Assembly (NCBI GenBank): GCA_046294265.1
Contig: JBKBKC010000001.1
Location: forward strand, 124,001-188,000
DNA length: 64,000 nucleotides
Direction of reading: 5' to 3'
Source: JBKBKC01 sp046294265
GTDB lineage: Bacteria; Pseudomonadota; Alphaproteobacteria; Rhodobacterales; Rhodobacteraceae
A model generated the notes under the pieces. It worked only from the letters and a program-made list of their open reading frames with translations. It searched no databases and had not been told where the DNA came from. Below, one piece after another: positions 33,824-41,796 of the stretch (its first letter is position 1; each line of letters opens with the position of its first letter). A program made the position numbers and the translations under genes.

Positions 33824-35962
33824 ATGTTCAACGTGACGAAGAAGGAAATCCAGTGGGGCGGCGAAACGCTCACTCTGGAAACGGGACGGGTTGCGCGCCA
33901 GGCCGACGGGTCGGTGATCGCGACGCTGGGCGAAACCTCGGTGATGGCCAACGTCACCTTCGCCAAATCCGCAAAGCCGGGGCAGGACTTTTTCCCGCTG
34001 ACCGTGCATTATCAGGAACGCTATTACGCTGCGGGCAAGGTTCCAGGCGGATTCTTCAAGCGTGAGGCGCGGCCTTCGGAAAAGGAAACGCTCACCTCGC
34101 GGCTGATCGACCGGCCGATCCGGCCGCTGTTCGTCGATGGGTTCAAGAACGAGGTGCTGATCATCTGCACCGTGCTGAGCCATGACCTGGTGAACGAGCC
34201 GGACGTGCTGGCCATGATCGCGGCCTCTGCCGCGCTGACCATCTCGGGCGCGCCCTTCATGGGGCCGATCGCCTGCTGCCGCGTGGGCTATGTGGGCGGC
34301 GAATACGTGCTGAACCCGTCCTGCGACGCGATGATGAAGCTGCGCGAAAACCCCGAGCAGCGGCTCGATCTGGTGGTTGCGGGCACCAAGGACGCCGTGA
34401 TGATGGTGGAATCCGAAGCTTATGAGCTGTCGGAGGCCGAGATGCTGGGTGCTGTGAAATTCGCCCATGCCTCGATCCAGCCGGTGATCGACATGATCAT
34501 CGACTTTGCCGAAGAGGCGGCCAAGGAGCCGTTCGATTTCGCCCCCCCCGACTACTCGGCGCTCTATGGCAGGGTGCAGGCGGCGGGCGAGGCGCAGATG
34601 CGCGCGGCCTTTGCCATCCGCGACAAGCAGGAACGCACCACCGCGATTTCCGATGCGGTTGCCGCGATCAAGGCCGCCCTGCCGGAAACGGACCACAAGG
34701 ACGAAAACCTCGGCCCCGCGATCAAGAAGCTGGAATCCTCGATCCTGCGCGGTGACATCATCAACGGGGGCGCGCGCATCGACGGCCGCGACACCAAGAC
34801 GGTGCGCCCGATTTCCTGCGAGACCTCGGTGCTGCCGCGCACCCATGGGTCGGCGCTTTTCACCCGCGGGGAAACCCAGGGCCTGCTGGTGACCACGCTG
34901 GGCACTGGCGAGGATGAGCAGTTCGTGGATGCCCTGACCGGCACCTCGAAGATGAATTTCCTGCTGCACTACAACTTCCCGCCCTATTCGGTGGGCGAGG
35001 TTGGCCGCTTCGGCCCCCCCGGCCGCCGCGAGATCGGCCACGGCAAGCTGGCCTGGCGCGCGTTGCAGGCGGTGCTGCCTGCGGCCACCGATTTCCCCTA
35101 CACCATCCGCGTGGTCTCCGAGATCACCGAGTCCAACGGGTCCTCCTCGATGGCCACCGTCTGCGGCGGGTCTCTTTCGATGATGGATGCGGGCGTGCCG
35201 CTGAAGGCCCCCGTGGCCGGTGTGGCGATGGGTCTGATCCTGGAAGAGGACGGCCGCTATGCCATCCTGACCGACATCCTGGGCGACGAGGACCACCTCG
35301 GCGACATGGACTTCAAGGTGGCGGGCACCGAGAACGGCATCACGTCGTTGCAGATGGACATCAAGGTTGCGGGCATCACGCCCGAGATCATGGAGCAGGC
35401 CCTGGCGCAAGCCAAGGAAGGCCGGATGCACATTCTGGGCGAGATGTCGAAGGCGCTGACCAGCGCCAATGCCTTCTCGGCCTACGCGCCCAAGATCGAG
35501 ACGCTGACCATTCCCACCGACAAGATCCGCGAAGTGATCGGGTCGGGCGGCAAGGTGATCCGCGAGATCGTGGAACTGTCGGGCGCCAAGGTCGATATCA
35601 ACGATGACGGCGTGATCAAGATCGCGTCGAACAACGCGGATGCGATCAAGAAGGCCTATGACCTGATCTGGTCCATTGTGGCCGAGCCGGAAGAGGGCAA
35701 GGTCTACACCGGCCGCGTGGTCAAGCTGGTGGATTTCGGCGCCTTCGTGAACTTCTTCGGCAAGCGTGACGGTCTGGTGCATGTGTCCCAGATCTCGTCC
35801 AAGCGCCTGAATCACCCGAATGAGCATCTGAAAGAGGGTCAGGAGGTCAAGGTGAAACTCCTGGGCTTTGACGACCGCGGCAAGGTGCGGCTGGGGATGA
35901 AGATGGTCGATCAGGAAACGGGCCTGGAGATCACCGAAAAGCGGGAAGAGGCCGAGGCCTGA
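33824..35962 (+). CDS. pnp: polyribonucleotide nucleotidyltransferase (PNPase)
   Basis: A 712-residue 3'-5' phosphorolytic exoribonuclease and RNA-degradosome component. Two RNase PH domains (residues about 10-140 and 310-535) are joined by the helical linker. The second core holds EITESNGSSSMATVCGGSLSMMDAGVPL and ILGDEDHLGDMDFKVAGT. The C-terminal KH domain (about 550-615, IREVIGSGGKVIREI) and S1 domain (about 620-690, VYTGRVVKLVDFGAFVNF) are complete. I chose ATG 33824; an upstream in-frame ATG would add unrelated residues. Followed by a strong intrinsic terminator. The 230-bp leader contains a short GGCGGC/GCCGCC stem near 33745-33765. Confidence 0.98.
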   Translation: MFNVTKKEIQWGGETLTLETGRVARQADGSVIATLGETSVMANVTFAKSAKPGQDFFPLTVHYQERYYAAGKVPGGFFKREARPSEKETLTSRLIDRPIRPLFVDGFKNEVLIICTVLSHDLVNEPDVLAMIAASAALTISGAPFMGPIACCRVGYVGGEYVLNPSCDAMMKLRENPEQRLDLVVAGTKDAVMMVESEAYELSEAEMLGAVKFAHASIQPVIDMIIDFAEEAAKEPFDFAPPDYSALYGRVQAAGEAQMRAAFAIRDKQERTTAISDAVAAIKAALPETDHKDENLGPAIKKLESSILRGDIINGGARIDGRDTKTVRPISCETSVLPRTHGSALFTRGETQGLLVTTLGTGEDEQFVDALTGTSKMNFLLHYNFPPYSVGEVGRFGPPGRREIGHGKLAWRALQAVLPAATDFPYTIRVVSEITESNGSSSMATVCGGSLSMMDAGVPLKAPVAGVAMGLILEEDGRYAILTDILGDEDHLGDMDFKVAGTENGITSLQMDIKVAGITPEIMEQALAQAKEGRMHILGEMSKALTSANAFSAYAPKIETLTIPTDKIREVIGSGGKVIREIVELSGAKVDINDDGVIKIASNNADAIKKAYDLIWSIVAEPEEGKVYTGRVVKLVDFGAFVNFFGKRDGLVHVSQISSKRLNHPNEHLKEGQEVKVKLLGFDDRGKVRLGMKMVDQETGLEITEKREEAEA

Positions 35963-35985
35963 TCCTTTCGGGTTGGCAGAACAGG

Positions 35986-36013
35986 GGCCCCGGCAGCGAT
36001 GCCGGGGCCTTTT
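35986..36013 (+). terminator. intrinsic terminator of pnp
   Basis: Perfect 10-bp stem GGCCCCGGCA (35986-35995) / TGCCGGGGCC (36000-36009) with a GCGA loop, followed by TTTT (36010-36013), starting 23 bases after the pnp stop. This is the best classical Rho-independent terminator in the window. Confidence 0.9.
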
Positions 36014-36060
36014 GCGTTGTGCCACCCTGGGTTGACGGGCCGCGGGGCCGCGGCGATATG

Positions 36061-36087
36061 TTTGATGTCGCAGGTTGCGATATCAAA
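36061..36087. promoter_or_regulatory. palindrome upstream of ORF6N gene, candidate operator
   Basis: Inverted repeat TTTGATGTCGCA (36061-36072) / TGCGATATCAAA (36076-36087) with a GGT spacer and one mismatch. It ends 13 bases before the ATG at 36101, so a protein bound here would block the promoter or ribosome-binding site. The same architecture recurs inside the gene (36292-36318). Confidence 0.6.
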
Positions 36088-36100
36088 TGCGGGGAACGCG

Positions 36101-36850
36101 ATGGCTGACGATCTGTTGCCCCTGCCGATGGCCCCACGCCTGACCAGCTTTCGCGATACGCCGGTGATCCTTGATGCCGATCTGGCGGAGGTTTTCGGAA
36201 TTGAAACCAAGCGGTTAAACGAAATCGTCAAGCGGCAGGAGGCTCGGTTCGAGGGGTATTCCTTTGTCCTGACCGATGCGGAATGGACGGCTTTGAGGTC
36301 GCAGGATGCGACCTCAAAGGGCCGCGGCGGCACCCGCTACCCACCGCGCGCCTTCACCGAACATGGCGTCGTCATGGCGGCGACCGTGCTGAATTCCGAC
36401 CGGGCGGTGGCCGCCTCGCGCCGGATCATCGAGGCCTTCGTGGCGATCAAGCGCGCGGCCCTGCCCGCCGCCCCGGCGGTGGAGGGTGGTTTTCTGGCCC
36501 GCCTGCGCGAGCGGATGGAGGCGCTGATGCAGGCCGAGGTGGATGCCGCCACCGGGCGCACGGTGCAGGGCCAGACGCAGGAATTCATCACCGAGGGCCT
36601 GGCCCACCTGCGGGCGCGGCTCAAGAAATCCGGGCTGGAGAATGAGGAGACCGAGGCCCGCATCCTGCGCACCCTGGCCGAGGCGGACGAAGCCCGCGCG
36701 CGCGCGGACACGCAGCGCGAGATGACCACGCGCCAGCGCATCAAGAACCAGGCCAACGCCCTGCGCCTGATGATCGAGGCAGAGCTGGCGTTGTCGGGGG
36801 GCGAGATGGGCACGCTTCTGGCGGTGCTGCGCGATCTGGGGTCTGACTGA
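36101..36850 (+). CDS. ORF6N-domain DNA-binding protein
   Basis: A 249-residue protein with an N-terminal ORF6N domain (about residues 15-105): DTPVILDADLAEVFGIETKRLNE, LRSQDATSKGRGGTRYPPRAFTEHGVVMAATVL and an ASRRIIEAFVAIKR helix. A long helical, Ala/Glu/Arg-rich C-terminal part (about 130-245) is probably a coiled-coil dimerisation region. ORF6N domains are DNA-binding modules best known from phage and prophage regulators. No phage genes surround it. Start ATG 36101 with GGGGA upstream. The codons for LRSQDATSK lie in a perfect 13-bp inverted repeat that matches one just before the gene, suggesting that the protein may bind its own gene. Confidence 0.85.
   Translation: MADDLLPLPMAPRLTSFRDTPVILDADLAEVFGIETKRLNEIVKRQEARFEGYSFVLTDAEWTALRSQDATSKGRGGTRYPPRAFTEHGVVMAATVLNSDRAVAASRRIIEAFVAIKRAALPAAPAVEGGFLARLRERMEALMQAEVDAATGRTVQGQTQEFITEGLAHLRARLKKSGLENEETEARILRTLAEADEARARADTQREMTTRQRIKNQANALRLMIEAELALSGGEMGTLLAVLRDLGSD
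36291..36319. repeat. perfect palindrome inside ORF6N coding sequence
   Basis: Inverted repeat CTTTGAGGTCGCA (36291-36303) / TGCGACCTCAAAG (36307-36319) around a GGA spacer: 13 perfect base pairs. It shares the pattern TTTGA-nn-TCGCA-GGN-TGCGA-nn-TCAAA with the palindrome at 36061-36087. It encodes part of the conserved LRSQDATSK segment. Confidence 0.75.
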
Positions 36851-36912
36851 ACCTTTGGCTGGCCGCGCGTGGCCGCCTGCGCTATGCTGCGATGCGGCGA
36901 AAGAGGCGGCGC

Positions 36913-38286
36913 ATGAGCATCCTTCCCATCCTGTTGGCGCTTGGCCTGCTGATCTGGGGCGCCTATCGCGGACTGCCGGTGCTGCTCCTGGCCCCGCTGC
37001 TGGCGGTGGCGGCGGCCGTCGCCTCGGGGGGCCCCGCCCTGGCCAGCTATACCCAGGTGTTCATGGCGGCGGCGGGCGGGTTCGTGGTGGCGTTCTTTCC
37101 GCTGTTCCTGCTGGGGGCGGTGTTCGGGCGCATCATGGAGGACAGCGGGGCGACCACCACGCTGGCCCGCGCCATCGCGGCCCGGGTGGGGCGCGACCGG
37201 GCGATCCTGTCGGTGGTGTTGGCCTGCGCGGTGCTGACCTATGGCGGCGTGTCACTGTTCGTGGTGGCCTTTGCCGCCTGGCCGCTGGCGCGGGCGCTGT
37301 TTGCCGAAACGGACACGCCCGCGCGGCTGATCCCCGCGACCATCGCCCTTGGGGCCTTTACCTTCACCATGACCGCCCTGCCCGGCACCCCCGCCATCCA
37401 GAACGCCATCCCGATGCCCTGGTTCGGCACCACGGCCTTTGCAGCACCCGGCCTTGGGGTGTTGGCGGGGCTGGTGATGCTGGGGCTGGGGCAGGCCTGG
37501 CTGGTCTGGCGGTCGCGCCGTCTGCGCGCGGGGGGTGAGGGGTTCGGGCTAGTCCTGCCGGAGGACGGGCCGCGTGAGGGGGTCGTTCCGGTCTGGCAGG
37601 CGCTTTCGCCCATCGTCGCTGTGGTGGCGCTCACCTGGGCCTTGGGCGCGCATGTGCTGCCTGCGCTCGACACCGCCTATCTGGCCGACCCGCGCTATGG
37701 CGCAACGGAGGTGTCGCGCGTCATCGGCCTCTGGGCGGTGATCGGGGCGCTGGTGCTGGCCTGCGCGATGGCGCTGTCCTTAGGCTGGTCGCGGCTGCGC
37801 GCGCCTGTGGCCACGCTGGATGAAGGGGCCAGGGCGGCCCTCGCCCCCATCTTCAACACGGCAAGCCTTGTGGGGTTCGGGGCCGTCATCGCCGCCCTGC
37901 CGGGGTTCGAGGCGATCCGCGCGGGGCTGGAGGGGGTGACGGGCGGGTCGGTCCTGTGGTCGCTGGCGCTGGTCGTCAACGTGCTGGCGGGGATCACGGG
38001 GTCAGCCTCGGGCGGCATGTCGATTGCGCTGGAGGCTTTCGGGCCACAATATCTGGAGCAGGCGCGGGCGGCGGGGATCGACCCCGCGCTGCTGCACCGG
38101 GTGACGGCGGTGGCGACCGGGGGCCTTGACGCGCTGCCGCACAACGGGGCGGTGGTGACCCTGCTGGGCATCTGCGGGATGACGCACCGGCAGGCTTACG
38201 CCGACATCTTCGTGGTGGCGGTGGCGATCCCGGTGCTGGCGCTTGTGGTGCTGATCCTGACGGGCGGTGCCCTCGGCACGTTCTGA
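36913..38286 (+). CDS. GntP-family organic-acid permease
   Basis: A 457-residue inner-membrane transporter with about 12-14 hydrophobic segments. The conserved GAVFGRIMEDSGATTTLARAI, TYGGVSLFVVAFAAWPLARAL, ALPGTPAIQNAIPMPWFGT and the later ITGSASGGMSIALEA and GGLDALPHNGAVVTLL blocks are characteristic of GntP/citrate-proton symporter relatives (gluconate, glycerate or other hydroxy acids). The start at 36913 is preceded by AAGAGGCGG. The stop is 4 bases from the convergent hydrolase gene. Substrate undetermined. Confidence 0.88.
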   Translation: MSILPILLALGLLIWGAYRGLPVLLLAPLLAVAAAVASGGPALASYTQVFMAAAGGFVVAFFPLFLLGAVFGRIMEDSGATTTLARAIAARVGRDRAILSVVLACAVLTYGGVSLFVVAFAAWPLARALFAETDTPARLIPATIALGAFTFTMTALPGTPAIQNAIPMPWFGTTAFAAPGLGVLAGLVMLGLGQAWLVWRSRRLRAGGEGFGLVLPEDGPREGVVPVWQALSPIVAVVALTWALGAHVLPALDTAYLADPRYGATEVSRVIGLWAVIGALVLACAMALSLGWSRLRAPVATLDEGARAALAPIFNTASLVGFGAVIAALPGFEAIRAGLEGVTGGSVLWSLALVVNVLAGITGSASGGMSIALEAFGPQYLEQARAAGIDPALLHRVTAVATGGLDALPHNGAVVTLLGICGMTHRQAYADIFVVAVAIPVLALVVLILTGGALGTF

Positions 38287-38290
38287 AGGG

Positions 38291-39301
38291 TCAGATCACC
38301 TCGTCCTCGTCGGGGATGTCGGCCACCGTATCCTCCTCACCCTCGGGCAGGTCGGCCAGGTGAAAGACCGCGTCGCCCTCATGCACCACGGGCATCTGCG
38401 CGCGCCCCAGGATCAGGCCCGCGCGGGGGGCCACAAGGTCGATCTCATCCTCGCCGAAGGGGTCGGACACGGTGGCCAGCACCTGCCCCGCCTCGACCCG
38501 CGCCCCCAGGGCCGCGCGCAGCACGATCATGCCAGCGCCGGGCGCGCGCAGCCACTCCGACCGGGGGCAATGGATCGTGGGCCGCCGCGCCCGGGGTGCT
38601 GCGGAGGCCGGGATCATCCGCAAGACCGCCATCACCCGCAAAATGCCCGCAAGCGCCGCCTGCACCGCGCCCTCATCCGCGCGCAGCCCCTCGCCCCCCT
38701 CGAACAACAGCATCGTCACCCCGGACTTTGCCGCCTCGGCCCGCAGCGATCCGTCGCGCATCTTGCTGGTCAGCATCACGGGTGTGGCAAAGCTTTCGGC
38801 CAGCCGCTGCGCCTCGGGCTGGCCCGGCGAGATGCGGATCTGCGGCAGGTTGGTGCGATGGATGGCCGCCGAGTGCAGGTCGATCCCGAGGCTGGCGCGC
38901 GCGAGGATCTCGGTGCGGAAGGTGTGCGCCAGACGCGCGGCAAGCGATCCGCGCGGGCTGCCCGGAAAGCTGCGGTTCAGGTCGCGCCGGTCGGGCAGGT
39001 AGCGGGAATGATCCAGAAACCCGAAGGAATTGACGATCGGCACCGCAAGCAGCGTGCCCGCCATCCCCGCCAGCACCGGCAGGCGCAGCAACCGCCGCAC
39101 GATCTCCACCCCCACCACCTCGTCGCCATGCACGGCCGCCGACACGAATATCACCGGCCCCGCCTTGGCCCCGTGGACCACATGCACCGACAGGGCCACC
39201 GGCGTATGGTCCGGCATCGCGGTCATCGGCAGGTGCACCGTCTCGCGCCGGCCAGGCGGCACCATGCGGCCGCCGATCTCGAACGCCATGCGCCGCGCCA
39301 T
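38291..39301 (-). CDS. succinylglutamate desuccinylase/aspartoacylase family zinc hydrolase
   Basis: A 336-residue M14-like deacylase. Zinc and substrate residues are visible in AAVHGDEVVGVEIVRR (His and Glu ligands), RRDLNRSFPG and GIDLHSAA (third ligand His). FEGGEGLRADE is probably the catalytic Glu region. A C-terminal barrel domain (about 235-320) ends in an acidic tail (GEEDTVADIPDEDEVI). It removes an acyl group from an N-acyl amino acid or similar; relatives include AstE, aspartoacylase and the ectoine-degradation deacetylase DoeB, and I cannot choose between them. Start 39301 follows GGGGGCAGGC; an in-frame ATG at 39289 is an alternative. Confidence 0.85.
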   Translation of the reverse strand: MARRMAFEIGGRMVPPGRRETVHLPMTAMPDHTPVALSVHVVHGAKAGPVIFVSAAVHGDEVVGVEIVRRLLRLPVLAGMAGTLLAVPIVNSFGFLDHSRYLPDRRDLNRSFPGSPRGSLAARLAHTFRTEILARASLGIDLHSAAIHRTNLPQIRISPGQPEAQRLAESFATPVMLTSKMRDGSLRAEAAKSGVTMLLFEGGEGLRADEGAVQAALAGILRVMAVLRMIPASAAPRARRPTIHCPRSEWLRAPGAGMIVLRAALGARVEAGQVLATVSDPFGEDEIDLVAPRAGLILGRAQMPVVHEGDAVFHLADLPEGEEDTVADIPDEDEVI

Positions 39302-39398
39302 GCCTGCCCCCGCCGTTGCCCTGCGCCCACGGCTATCCCCCGGCCATGACGGATTTGCGACTCCGCGCGCCCCTTGCCGCCCTCCACTGGCCCTGATA

Positions 39399-39411
39399 GT
39401 TATAGTATAAC
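39399..39411 (+). promoter_or_regulatory. Zur-box-like palindrome
   Basis: Perfect palindrome GTTATA-G-TATAAC, an AT-rich island in very GC-rich DNA, matching the core of bacterial Zur operators. It lies 7 bases before the GGAG ribosome-binding site of the COG0523 GTPase gene. Zinc-loaded Zur binding there would silence the gene until zinc is scarce. Confidence 0.8.
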
Positions 39412-39427
39412 ATTCATGGAGCCGCCA

Positions 39428-40627
39428 ATGCCCGATCCCCGCCTTCCCGTCACCGTCCTTTCCGGCTTTCTGGGGGCCGGAAAGACCACGCTTTTGAACC
39501 ATGTGCTGAACAACCGGCAGGGCCGCCGCGTGGCCGTGATCGTGAACGACATGTCCGAGGTGAACATCGACGCAGATCTGGTGCGAGATGGTGCGGGCTT
39601 GTCGCGCACCGAGGAAAAGCTGGTCGAGATGACCAACGGATGCATCTGCTGCACCCTGCGCGATGACCTTCTGTCCGAGGTGCGCAGGCTCGCGGCCGAG
39701 GGGCGGTTCGATTACCTGTTGATCGAAAGCACGGGGATCGCCGAACCCCTGCCCGTCGCCGCCACCTTCGATTTCCGCGACGCGGCGGGGGCCAGCCTGT
39801 CGGACGTGGCGCGGCTAGATACGATGGTGACGGTGGTGGATGCGATCAACCTGCTGCGCGATTTCGCAAGCCATGACTTTCTGGCCGACCGTGGCGAGGC
39901 GTTGGAAGGCGACACCCGCACGCTGGTCAACCTGCTGACCGAGCAGATCGAATTTGCCGATGTGGTGATCCTGAACAAGGTCGCCGACGCAGGCCCCGAC
40001 CGCGCCGATGCCGCGCGCAAGATCATCCGCGCCCTGAACCCCGACGCCCGCCTGATCGAGACCGACCATTCCCGCGTGGCGCCCGAGGCGATCTTCGATA
40101 CCGGGCTTTTCGATTTCGACCGCGCGCATGAACATCCCCTTTGGGCCAAGGAGCTTTACGGCTTTGCCCACCACACCCCCGAGACCGAGGAATACGGGAT
40201 CACCTCGTTCGTCTATCGCGCCCGTGCGCCCTTTCACCCCGCGCGCATCCACCGGCTTTTGAACGGCGACCTGCCGGGCGTGATCCGCGCCAAGGGGCAT
40301 TTCTGGATCGCCAGCCGCCCCAACTGGGTGGCCGAATTCAGCCTTGCGGGGGCGGTGTCATCTGTAACGCCGCTGGGGGGCTGGTGGGCGGCGGTCCCGC
40401 GCGACCGTTGGCCCACGCATCCGCAGGCGCTGGAAGAGGTGGCGGGGAAATGGGTCGAGCCCTGGGGCGACCGTCGGCAGGAACTGGTGTTCATCGGGGC
40501 GGGGATGGATGAGGGGGCAATCCGCGCCGCCTTGGATACGGCGCTGGTCGAGGCGGCGGATTACACGCCCGAGGTCTGGCGCAACCTGCCCGACCCGTTC
40601 CCCGAATGGCGGCGCAAGGCGGCCTGA
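39428..40627 (+). CDS. COG0523/CobW-family GTPase, zinc-starvation metallochaperone
   Basis: A 399-residue G3E GTPase. It has Walker A GFLGAGKTTLLNHVL, the metal-binding CxCC motif (GCICCTLRDDL), the Walker B-like LLIESTGIAEPLPV and the guanine-specificity ILNKVADA. The C-terminal CobW_C domain has GITSFVYRARAPFHPARI and a Trp-rich segment (HFWIASRPNW). A Zur-box palindrome immediately upstream indicates zinc control, so it probably moves zinc to essential apo-proteins under limitation (ZigA/YciC/ZNG1 relatives). GGAG at 39418-39421 fits the ATG at 39428; the in-frame ATG at 39416 overlaps the operator side and has no such site. Confidence 0.9.
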   Translation: MPDPRLPVTVLSGFLGAGKTTLLNHVLNNRQGRRVAVIVNDMSEVNIDADLVRDGAGLSRTEEKLVEMTNGCICCTLRDDLLSEVRRLAAEGRFDYLLIESTGIAEPLPVAATFDFRDAAGASLSDVARLDTMVTVVDAINLLRDFASHDFLADRGEALEGDTRTLVNLLTEQIEFADVVILNKVADAGPDRADAARKIIRALNPDARLIETDHSRVAPEAIFDTGLFDFDRAHEHPLWAKELYGFAHHTPETEEYGITSFVYRARAPFHPARIHRLLNGDLPGVIRAKGHFWIASRPNWVAEFSLAGAVSSVTPLGGWWAAVPRDRWPTHPQALEEVAGKWVEPWGDRRQELVFIGAGMDEGAIRAALDTALVEAADYTPEVWRNLPDPFPEWRRKAA

Positions 40628-40634
40628 CCGGGCC

Positions 40635-40901
40635 ATGCCGCGCAACCTGACCAGCCCGCGCGCCCGATGGCGCGCGACCGATCCCATGGCCGCGCATGAC
40701 CGCCTGCCGGCACCCCTGCGCGCCTGGGCGGCCGCAGCCGCCCTGCCGTGGAGCGCAGCTTCGGTGCTGCGCATCTGGCGCCGGGCGTTGACGCGCGGCG
40801 GTGACCATCAGGCGGCGCTGGAGGCCCTGAACCGGGCCGAAGCGGCGACGCTGGCGCGTGAGCGGGCTTTGGTCTGGGGGGCGGACGCACCGCCCCCCTG
40901 A
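40635..40901 (+). CDS. small hypothetical protein (DUF6525-like)
   Basis: An 88-residue basic protein starting 7 bases after the GTPase stop, hence probably in its operon. Features: an Arg-rich N-terminus (MPRNLTSPRARWRATD), then LPAPLRAWAAAAALPWSAASVLRIWRRAL and AALEALNRAEAATLARERALVWG. The AALPWSA and RxWxRAL pattern is one I associate with a short Rhodobacterales family of unknown function (DUF6525). No catalytic motif or clear membrane helix. Confidence 0.6.
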   Translation: MPRNLTSPRARWRATDPMAAHDRLPAPLRAWAAAAALPWSAASVLRIWRRALTRGGDHQAALEALNRAEAATLARERALVWGADAPPP

Positions 40902-40910
40902 CCCCAGGCC

Positions 40911-41567
40911 TCAGGCCGGAGACTTGGCAAAGCGCAGATAGGGCAGCTTGATGTCCAGCTCGCCAAAGCGCTTCTTGGCCTCTTCGTCGGTCAGGCTCAG
41001 CGATACGATCACGTCCTGGCCCGGCACCCAGTTGGCGGGCGTGGCCAGCGGCACGCCGTCGGTCATCAGCACGGCGTCCAGCGCGCGCAGCACCTCGGCA
41101 AAGTTGCGGCCGATGGACATCGGATAGGTCATGATCAGCCGGATCTTCTTGTCCGGCCCGACGATATAGACAGCGCGCACCGTGGCGGTGTCGGCGGGCG
41201 CGCGGCCCTCGGTCGGCGCATAGTATTCGGCGGGCAGCATGTCGAAGGCCTTGGCCACCGTCAGCGAGGTATCGTCGATGATGGGAAAATCGGCGGGGGC
41301 GCCGCCGAAGGCTTCGATGTCACGCTTCCATTTCAGGTGCTCGGGCACGCTGTCCACCGACACGCCGATCACCTTGGTGTTGCGCTTTTTCCATTCCTCG
41401 GCCAGTTGCGCCACGGCCCCGAATTCGGTGGTGCAGACGGGGGTGAAATCCTTGGGGTGGGAAAAGATGATGGCATAGCTGTCGCCGATCCAGTCGTGGA
41501 ACCGGATGGTTCCGGCCGTCGATTCCGCGGTGAAATCGGGGGCGATGTCGTTGATGCGCAGACCCAT
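40911..41567 (-). CDS. 1-Cys peroxiredoxin (Prx6 type)
   Basis: A 218-residue thiol peroxidase that reduces H2O2 and organic hydroperoxides. The peroxidatic Cys is in HPKDFTPVCTTEFG, the standard peroxiredoxin active site (Pro-xxx-Thr-xx-Cys). It is the only Cys in the protein, so resolution must use an external thiol. The Prx6 marks LDAVLMTDGVPLATPANW and the C-terminal dimer domain (LPYLRFAKSPA) are present. ATG 41567 has a perfect AAAGGAG site. It is divergent from the aldehyde dehydrogenase gene. Confidence 0.95.
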   Translation of the reverse strand: MGLRINDIAPDFTAESTAGTIRFHDWIGDSYAIIFSHPKDFTPVCTTEFGAVAQLAEEWKKRNTKVIGVSVDSVPEHLKWKRDIEAFGGAPADFPIIDDTSLTVAKAFDMLPAEYYAPTEGRAPADTATVRAVYIVGPDKKIRLIMTYPMSIGRNFAEVLRALDAVLMTDGVPLATPANWVPGQDVIVSLSLTDEEAKKRFGELDIKLPYLRFAKSPA

Positions 41568-41796
41568 GGGGCACTCCTTTGCTCGGATGTTCGCTGCCGT
41601 GGAACATAGGCACTCGTCCAAGGAGTTGCACGGGGGGCCGACGCGGGTGCGGCAAGACGGAAGGACGGTCTTGTCCGGCACTCTGCGCGCCCCGCAGGTC
41701 AATCTGACGGCGCGGGGCGCGCGCCATCCGTCGCTTCGCCGCTTGCGGGCGGAGCTGACGGGTGGCACGGTCGGGGGGGCATCGATGGAGGTTGAG

